A DNA stretch of 18,272 nt, taken from Desulfonatronospira sp. (GTDB taxonomy: Bacteria > Desulfobacterota > Desulfovibrionia > Desulfovibrionales > Desulfonatronovibrionaceae). The DNA is taken from the NCBI GenBank assembly GCA_003563255.1, contig PWSL01000425.1:1-18272 (forward strand), read 5' to 3'. Shown here in pieces: positions 13,956-18,272 of this stretch; the first letter of the stretch is position 1, and every line of letters starts with the position of its first letter. Made by a program: the position numbers and the translations under genes. The notes beneath the pieces are model-generated. The model was not told the origin of the DNA. It ran no database searches and saw only the letters and a program-made list of their open reading frames with translations.

Positions 13956-15374
13956 ATGAGCCAAGACAGAATAATCTTCTATGAACAGGTATTGGAGCTT
14001 GAGCCTGCTTCCAAGCTTTTTTTTACTCTGGCCAGGCTGTATTATGAACATGATGAGCATGAAAAGGCCAGGACTGTTCTTGAATCCGGCCTGGAAAAGC
14101 ATCCAGAGCATGTTCAGGCAAGACTCCTTCTTGCCGAAGTCATGGAAAGCACAGGAGATATTGGAGCTGCCCGCCTGATCTACAGAGATGTTTTCAATTC
14201 CCTGTTAAATTACCCGGAATTCTGGTCCGGCCTGGCTGCCGGCTTCCAGGATGAAGGCAATGAAGGTCCTGCACTGGCTGCAAATTTCCTGTCCCACTGG
14301 ATACAGGACCCCTCCCTGAGCTGGGTCACGGTCATGCAGACAGGCATTCAATCCCTTCCAACATCAGCACCATCACCATCACCATCCGTTCCGGCTGAAC
14401 CTGATGAATCCGTAAATTCAGCTGAAAATACCCATGCACTAAAGGAAGATACTATAGTTGAAGCAGAGCAGGACTTTACCCAGGCATCACTTGTTCAGGA
14501 GGATGAAGTAGATCTCAGCGGGATCGAAACAGCTGGGGAAACACCTCAGCAACAGGATGATTCTGTTCAACCTGACCTGGAGCCCGGACCCACTGAAGAA
14601 CCTGAGCGGCAGCCTTCAGAAGCCGGAGGAGAAATGGAGGAGCTAACACCGCTGCAGGATAATAACGGGGACTTAGTATCGGCTCCGGATGAACAGCCAC
14701 CGCTGCAGCAGCATGATGAAGCAGTCCGGCTTGAACAGGAGGAAGAGTTCCCAGACAAACAGGACCGGCATCAGTCTGAATCCGTGGAAATGGATCAGGG
14801 CGGGGATGAGGTGCAGGATCGCCCGGATGCAGAAACAGACAGTGCTTCGCCTGAGGAGGAATATGATGAACCTGAAGAAGTGGACGACATAAGCTTTGAG
14901 GAAGACCAGCGCACCCGTTCAATGGCTGATTTGCTGGCTGCCCAGGAAGAGTACCTCAAGGCCCTGGACATATACAGGGAGTTGTGGATCAGGAGCTTGC
15001 CGGGGCCTGAGCGCCGGGAACTGGAAGAGATCATCTCAGTAATCAGCAGGACAGCCGGTCTGGAAGAGCATTCTGAAAAAACTCAAGGGGAGGAAACTGC
15101 TCCTATAGGAGTCTCAGCAGTTGAAGTAGAAGAGACTACCCAGGAAGAACCCGACCGGAATGTCAATATCCTGGGTGCTGAAGATGACAAAGTTGCGGCA
15201 CCCGACATACAGGATACAGATAAGGAGGCAGGGGTAGAAGAGCATTCGAAGTTACGGGAAGACTCCGAATACGGCAGCGCAAGTCCGGAGCACAAAGATG
15301 ACCTGGACAAAAAAGCAGCCATTAGATTTCTTTCCCGCCTGGCTGACCGACTGGAAAGCAAAACCAGTCCTTAA
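13956..15374 (+). CDS. TPR protein with long acidic low-complexity region
   Basis: 472 residues, no signal peptide. Residues 1-100 hold TPR-like helices (SKLFFTLARLYYEHDEHEKARTVLESGLEKHPEHVQARLLLAEV...). Residues ~130-325 are rich in Glu, Asp, Gln, Pro and Ser with no fold apparent. A short second TPR-like helix pair (MADLLAAQEEYLKALDIYRELW) follows near 330, then another acidic stretch, and a C-terminal helix AIRFLSRLADRLES. Probably a protein-protein scaffold; the exact role is unknown. A (CACCAT)x3 tract at 14368-14385 encodes Pro-Ser repeats here and could vary in length without frameshift. An F2 element begins 1 bp after the stop codon. Confidence 0.8.
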   Translation: MSQDRIIFYEQVLELEPASKLFFTLARLYYEHDEHEKARTVLESGLEKHPEHVQARLLLAEVMESTGDIGAARLIYRDVFNSLLNYPEFWSGLAAGFQDEGNEGPALAANFLSHWIQDPSLSWVTVMQTGIQSLPTSAPSPSPSVPAEPDESVNSAENTHALKEDTIVEAEQDFTQASLVQEDEVDLSGIETAGETPQQQDDSVQPDLEPGPTEEPERQPSEAGGEMEELTPLQDNNGDLVSAPDEQPPLQQHDEAVRLEQEEEFPDKQDRHQSESVEMDQGGDEVQDRPDAETDSASPEEEYDEPEEVDDISFEEDQRTRSMADLLAAQEEYLKALDIYRELWIRSLPGPERRELEEIISVISRTAGLEEHSEKTQGEETAPIGVSAVEVEETTQEEPDRNVNILGAEDDKVAAPDIQDTDKEAGVEEHSKLREDSEYGSASPEHKDDLDKKAAIRFLSRLADRLESKTSP

Positions 15375-15375
15375 G

Positions 15376-15710
15376 GTATCTGTTTAGGGATTAGAAAAAT
15401 ACTGATATACCGCCATTGTGATACTTTGCCCGCAACAATAAAGAGAAGAGTTTTTTGACAGGATTAACCACGCCAAAGACGCGTGGCAGGCATAGATTAA
15501 GAGATGGATTAAGATAAAAGCTTTTTTTCCCGCCCGGCAGGCGGGCTAAAAGGTCTTCAATCCTGTTAATCCTGTCTAAATGAAAGCAGGGGACAGGCAC
15601 TCATGGACCCACTTGAGCATCATTTTGTGCTCAAAACGCCTCATTTTTTGGGACAAGTGGGTCCCGGAAGAGCCAGTACCCATGCCACATGCAAAGCGCT
15701 AGGCAGATAC
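15376..15710. mobile_element. F2 miniature element (335 bp) inserted at the TPR gene stop codon
   Basis: Left tip GTATCTGTTTAGGG (15376) and right tip AGCGCTAGGCAGATAC (15695-15710) form degenerate TIRs. Flanking octamers TCCTTAAG (15368-15375, spanning the TAA stop) and GCCTGAAG (15711-15718) agree at 6 of 8. The module is at 15589-15681: GGGGACAGGCAC, stem GGACCCACTTG, CAAGTGGGTCC and GAGCCAGTACCC. The left half has another inverted pair, GACAGGATTAAC (15457-15468) and GTTAATCCTGTC (15565-15576), enclosing CCCGCC-cggca-GGCGGG (15529-15545). It lies between convergent genes. Confidence 0.75.
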
Positions 15711-15725
15711 GCCTGAAGTAAGGTT

Positions 15726-15956
15726 TTATCCTTGATATTTAAGCCTGTTCAGTTCACTGTCTGTTTCCTGAATCTCTTTTTCCAGATTCTCCTTTTCCTG
15801 CTCCAGGCCTGTTATTTTCTCTTTTGTCCTGGCCTCCCTCAATAGGATCTTATGTTCCCTGGAGCGGATCTCTGCATGCATCTGGATATACTTGTAGCCT
15901 AGAAACCAGGTACTGAATACCAACAGCAGCAACGCCCAAAGTATAAACTTCATCAT
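15726..15956 (-). CDS. small membrane-anchored coiled-coil protein
   Basis: 76 residues, family not recognised. One N-terminal membrane segment (FILWALLLLVFSTWFLGY) is followed by a charged coiled coil (EARTKEKITGLEQEKENLEKEIQETDSELNRL). Starts within a 4-bp ATGA overlap of the upstream gene's stop, so the two are translationally coupled. The same architecture (membrane anchor plus coiled coil) in both suggests the products interact; this is inference. Confidence 0.7.
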   Translation of the reverse strand: MMKFILWALLLLVFSTWFLGYKYIQMHAEIRSREHKILLREARTKEKITGLEQEKENLEKEIQETDSELNRLKYQG

Positions 15957-16429
15957 TTTTGCTGAACCTTTTTTTTCGCTTTGCTCAATTCTTCGGGTTG
16001 GATAAAGCCCAGCAGAACCACGGCATCTTCCACTGAAAGTCCTGATTTATCAGCCTTTTCAATATAATGCCTGGCCTTTTCAATCTGTTTTTTATCTATA
16101 AGGCCCATTTTATATAACACTGAAACAGCGTCAGTGACTTTTTCATCTGCCTCTTCCTGCTGGTCCTCTCCGTTTTCCCCGGACTGGTGCATCATAGCCC
16201 GGGTCTTTTTCAGGTCCTGCAGTTCTGCTTTCAACTTGCTATTTTTCAGCTTGAAGTCACCGACCTCTTTGCTCAGCTGGTCATAATGCTGTTCAACTTC
16301 GGCCAGGCGCTGCTCCAACTGTTTAATGTTGTTTTTTTTCCACTCTATCATCCGGGCATAAATCAGGGCGGCACCCACAACGAACACCAGGAATATCATC
16401 ATGTAAACCAGAAGAACCCATGCTTCCAT
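15953..16429 (-). CDS. membrane-anchored coiled-coil protein with MshEN-like C-terminal segment
   Basis: 158 residues. An N-terminal membrane segment (WVLLVYMMIFLVFVVGAALIY) is followed by a long coiled coil (QLEQRLAEVEQHYDQLSKEVGDFKLKNSKLKAELQDLKK), then an acidic linker. The C-terminal ~55 residues (YKMGLIDKKQIEKARHY...GLSVEDAVVLLGFIQPEELSKA) resemble the helical N-terminal domain of GspE/PilB-type ATPases (MshEN-like), where GLI-E-L and LG-I-EEL patterns recur. An AAGG site precedes the ATG by about 10 bases. First gene of a two-gene unit. The resemblance is by eye; function is unknown. Confidence 0.72.
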   Translation of the reverse strand: MEAWVLLVYMMIFLVFVVGAALIYARMIEWKKNNIKQLEQRLAEVEQHYDQLSKEVGDFKLKNSKLKAELQDLKKTRAMMHQSGENGEDQQEEADEKVTDAVSVLYKMGLIDKKQIEKARHYIEKADKSGLSVEDAVVLLGFIQPEELSKAKKKVQQK

Positions 16430-16533
16430 ATATAATCAGCCTTTTCCATAATAACGCTTGAACAGCGCCCTGTTATACGTTTATTGCACCTGTTTATAGT
16501 AAATCCGACTGGGATTCGGGGCTTACTCCCCGT

Positions 16534-16684
16534 GTATCTGTTTAGCGCTTTTAAGGAAAGCAGGGGACAGGCACTCCGGGACCCACTTGAGCATCATTTT
16601 GTGCTTAAAACATCTCATTTTTTGGGACAAGTGGGTCCCGGAAGAGCCTGTCCCCATGCCACATGCAAAGCGCTAAACAGATAC
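16534..16684. mobile_element. F2 miniature element (151 bp) with perfect 8-bp target duplication
   Basis: The best preserved F2 copy. TIRs GTATCTGTTTAGCGCTTTT (16534) and AAAGCGCTAAACAGATAC (16667-16684). Both flanks are CTCCCCGT (16526-16533 and 16685-16692). The module is at 16563-16655: GGGGACAGGCAC, stem CCGGGACCCACTTG (16576-16589), perfect partner CAAGTGGGTCCCGG (16628-16641) and GAGCCTGTCCCC. No coding capacity. Confidence 0.92.
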
Positions 16685-16771
16685 CTCCCCGTTTTTTTTT
16701 GGTATTGCGTCCTGTTGCATATTTCTTTATAAAAAAAAGGAAAAAACATCAATTCCAGGAAACATCCCGAC

Positions 16772-16824
16772 GTATCTTGTTTAGCGCTTTTGAAGGAAAG
16801 CAGGGGACAGGCACTCCTGGACCC
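16772..16824 (+). mobile_element. F2 element, left end only
   Basis: GTATCTTGTTTAGCGCTTTT (one inserted T in the tip) followed by GAAGGAAAGCAGGGGACAGG and the module arm GGGGACAGGCAC (16803-16814), as in the copy 240 bp upstream. Similarity ends after CTCCTGGACCCC; no right TIR found. Confidence 0.7.
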
Positions 16825-16917
16825 CTTGCGCCTGACGGCAGCCGGGTGTATCTTATTTTTTGCACATCAGCTGTCACTCATACTGGACATCAGAATAAAC
16901 ATGCAAGACCCTTAACA

Positions 16918-16943
16918 CTAACGCGGACTTTGCCCGCAACCCA
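16918..16943 (+). repeat. F5 repeat head
   Basis: CTAACGCGGACTTTGCCCGC followed by AACCCA matches the F5 heads at 4564, 4830 and 6458 at most positions. A further partial match, CTTTGCCCGCAAC, occurs inside the F2 element near 15424-15436. No F5 tail is evident downstream. Confidence 0.6.
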
Positions 16944-17045
16944 ACAACATATTCTCACGCAAAGGCGCCCCAGTTAAATGGCTCCGCCCTCACTTCGTGA
17001 ATTTAACAGGGCTGGCAAAGGTCGCCGAGGAAGACAGGATATTTT

Positions 17046-17082
17046 TTTTCATCTGTCACTCGTTTCGCCTGACAAATGAAAA
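17046..17082. repeat. 13-bp stem hairpin with one mismatch
   Basis: TTTTCATCTGTCA (17046-17058) pairs with TGACAAATGAAAA (17070-17082) across an 11-base loop. The T-run lies before the stem on the plus strand, so it does not look like a standard terminator on either strand. Confidence 0.6.
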
Positions 17083-17235
17083 GGCAATATTTTTAAATAT
17101 TAAATATTTTTTAACCCTTGACATGCTGCAGGGCTTGCTACTCCGCCTGCGGCTTGTAAGATCCTTGCCTGCGGGTTGAAGTACAGGAGAACCTGTCTCA
17201 GGCGTTTATGAAAAAGTTGCAATGCAGTGTTATTA

Positions 17236-17410
17236 GTAACCATTCAGGGGTGCAGAGACCGGCCCGGGGACAGCCCCGCGACACTTTTCCTGCACAAATA
17301 CAAATTGTACACACGCAAAATTTTGTGAAGCTGCACAATAATTACTGAGCTGTGGACAGTCCCAAGGCCTGGTGCCATTAGTCATCACCTGGGACCCCCT
17401 GAATGGTTAC
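17236..17410. mobile_element. F4 miniature element (175 bp), near-perfect 8-bp target duplication
   Basis: TIRs GTAACCATTCAGGGG (17236-17250) and CCCCTGAATGGTTAC (17396-17410) are perfect inverted repeats. Flanks TGTTATTA (17228-17235) and TGTTAATA (17411-17418) differ at one of eight positions. GTAA tips and 8-bp duplications are typical of IS66-family ends. Inside, GGCCCGGGGACAG (17261-17273) and GGACAGTCCCAAGGCC (17354-17369) form an imperfect stem related to the arms of the F1/F2 module. It ends 26 bp before the lipoprotein start. Confidence 0.85.
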
Positions 17411-17436
17411 TGTTAATAATTATTTTTGGAGGAAGA

Positions 17437-18183
17437 ATGAACCAGTTTATCTTTCCGGTGTTTCTGCTTCTTGTTCTTACACTTTCCAGCACAGGCTGTG
17501 CCAGGTTTATGGAACTCAGAGACAGGTACTGGCCCAGCGGGCCCTCTGAGTACGAAATGGAAATGCCCCGCAAGGATATAGACAGGATCGAAAAAAGGCT
17601 GGCCGAGAATATTTACCCCATGGACACACAGCTGTCCTCGCTATTGCGCCGCCTCTCGGTACGAGACGACTACCCTTCCCTGCAATGGAAAGAAAACCTT
17701 GCGCAGAGCTTTACCTGGCTAAACGGCATCACTGTTTTAGATGCCAGTGAGAATATACTTTCCAGGTATCCTGAAGAAGGCATCAAACAGCTTGACTTTG
17801 CTCCACTCTTCCCTCGGGCTCTGGATCTGCCCCTTGGGCGGACCATGCTGGAATTGGAAGACACCCCTCTGGGGCCTGAAATTATTCTTGCAAGCGCAGT
17901 TTACCAGGACTTTAGAATTGACGGTTTAATAGCGGTGCACTTCGACCCCAGAAGTTTTATTGCGGACAGCAATGACCCGGATGACATCATAATGATATGC
18001 AAGGACAGGGTGGTCTGGCCCGGACAGTATCAGGACCTGCAGGAAAAACTCGAGAATGTCCATTGGAGCGAACTCACCAGAAAAAAGATCAGAGGCAGGG
18101 TAAAGCTGGACAATAGAGATTTTTTCTGGTTTGCCCGTGCAGTAGGCCAGGATTGGATAATATATCTGCTTAAAGTGCATTAG
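17437..18183 (+). CDS. Cache-like lipoprotein
   Basis: 248 residues. Signal sequence FIFPVFLLLVLTLSS with lipobox STGC, so a predicted lipoprotein. After a charged helical stretch (KDIDRIEKRLAENIYPMDTQLSSLLRRL) the pattern WLNGITVLDASENILSRYPEEG ... LDFAPLFPRALDL ... GPEIILASAVYQDFRIDGLIAVHFDPRSF resembles the PDC/Cache fold of extracytoplasmic ligand sensors, but no transmembrane or signalling module follows. Strong GGAGG site about 6 bases before the ATG. The F4 element lies directly upstream and an F1 element starts 1 bp after the stop. The Cache assignment is by eye; the ligand and role are unknown. Confidence 0.75.
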   Translation: MNQFIFPVFLLLVLTLSSTGCARFMELRDRYWPSGPSEYEMEMPRKDIDRIEKRLAENIYPMDTQLSSLLRRLSVRDDYPSLQWKENLAQSFTWLNGITVLDASENILSRYPEEGIKQLDFAPLFPRALDLPLGRTMLELEDTPLGPEIILASAVYQDFRIDGLIAVHFDPRSFIADSNDPDDIIMICKDRVVWPGQYQDLQEKLENVHWSELTRKKIRGRVKLDNRDFFWFARAVGQDWIIYLLKVH

Positions 18184-18184
18184 G

Positions 18185-18272
18185 CGCTACAGCGAAACTT
18201 ATATATTGACCTCCGGGGACTGGCTCTTTTGCCGCCTGTTATTTTGTTCAATTGCAAGTTATCAAACGGCAA
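18185..18272. mobile_element. F1 miniature element, right end cut by window
   Basis: Left TIR CGCTACAGCGAAACTT (18185-18200, one change from CACTAC) and module arm GGGGACTGGCTC (18215-18226) with stem TTTTGCCG. It is near-identical to the 6778-6920 copy in the same orientation up to the window end. The left flank TAGG includes the stop codon of the lipoprotein gene. Confidence 0.85.

Larger units (their letters stand above)
16685..17235. other. gene-free repeat field upstream of the Cache-like lipoprotein
   Basis: Contains, in order, a T-run at 16692-16700, a truncated F2 end (16772-16824), an F5 head (16918-16943), GTTAAAT...ATTTAAC-type short inverted motifs around 16974-17010, and a hairpin at 17046-17082. 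I see no credible gene; open frames here run through repeats. Confidence 0.6.

Noticed and set aside
14368..14385. (CACCAT)x3, which would encode six histidines in another frame
   Set aside because: In the true frame it encodes Pro-Ser repeats; not a tag or vector sequence.
15529..15545. CCCGCC/GGCGGG hairpin as a bidirectional terminator between convergent genes
   Set aside because: Neither strand has a U-run following the stem; the T-run lies before it.
16484..16977. Open frames of 82 and 104 codons
   Set aside because: They cover F2 copies and a T-run; composition is that of the repeats.
17046..17082. Intrinsic terminator
   Set aside because: The T-run precedes rather than follows the stem on the plus strand, and the complement has an A-run after the stem.
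17118..17146. TTGACA as a -35 box
   Set aside because: No acceptable -10 box at 16-18 bases, and the next gene starts about 300 bp downstream beyond an F4 element.
1..18272. CRISPR array
   Set aside because: Repeats are dispersed, of several families, inverted and without regular spacers; no cas gene is present.

Overview
The window looks like a chromosomal stretch from a Desulfobacterota (former Deltaproteobacteria) bacterium, probably a Desulfovibrionales-type sulfate or sulfur metaboliser. This rests on gene content and style: an fdhE-mobA formate dehydrogenase maturation pair, paired pilT/pilU ATPases, an SPGP-type phenylacetate-CoA ligase homologue, GC near 50 %, and very abundant intergenic palindromic repeats. 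A genus such as Desulfonatronospira or Desulfonatronovibrio is only a guess.

Layout. Positions 153-4511 are a tightly coupled minus-strand operon, in transcription order: PaaK-like adenylate-forming ligase, ChaN-type lipoprotein with a PDZ domain, mutM (Fpg) and a GGDEF diguanylate cyclase. Its junctions are a 10-bp overlap, a 5-bp gap and an ATGA overlap. Positions 4512-5424 are a gene-free repeat field. A prepilin peptidase (pilD) follows at 5425-6204, then a second repeat field at 6205-6947. A plus-strand run covers fdhE, mobA, a DUF4124/SLT lytic transglycosylase and pgsA (6948-9705), then pilT, pilU, a degenerate receiver-like protein and a small helical protein (9796-12856). After two back-to-back miniature elements come an ftsB-like gene (13364-13639) and a TPR protein with a long acidic tail (13956-15374). 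Two small minus-strand membrane/coiled-coil proteins occupy 15726-16429. A third repeat field precedes a Cache-like lipoprotein (17437-18183).

The genes are mostly housekeeping: type IV pilus processing and retraction (pilD, pilT, pilU), cell envelope and division (lytic transglycosylase, pgsA, ftsB), Mo-cofactor and formate dehydrogenase maturation, DNA repair and c-di-GMP synthesis.

The unusual content is intergenic. At least four families of transposase-less miniature elements are present. They are told apart by their terminal inverted repeats (TIRs): F1 CACTACAGCGAAACTT (4-bp target duplications), F2 GTATCTGTTTAGCGC (8-bp duplications), F3 GTAACTTCTCAA (8-bp) and F4 GTAACCATTCAGGGG (8-bp, one mismatch). 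Families F1 and F2, and probably F4, carry the same inner module: arm GGGGACAGGCAC, a variable but self-complementary stem and loop, then arm GAGCCAGTCCCC. Module similarity does not follow the TIR families, so the module appears to have moved between unrelated transposon frames. A fifth, non-TIR direct repeat family (F5, core GCGGGCTGTGCCCGC) fills much of the rest. No transposase, CRISPR array, tRNA or rRNA was seen in the window.
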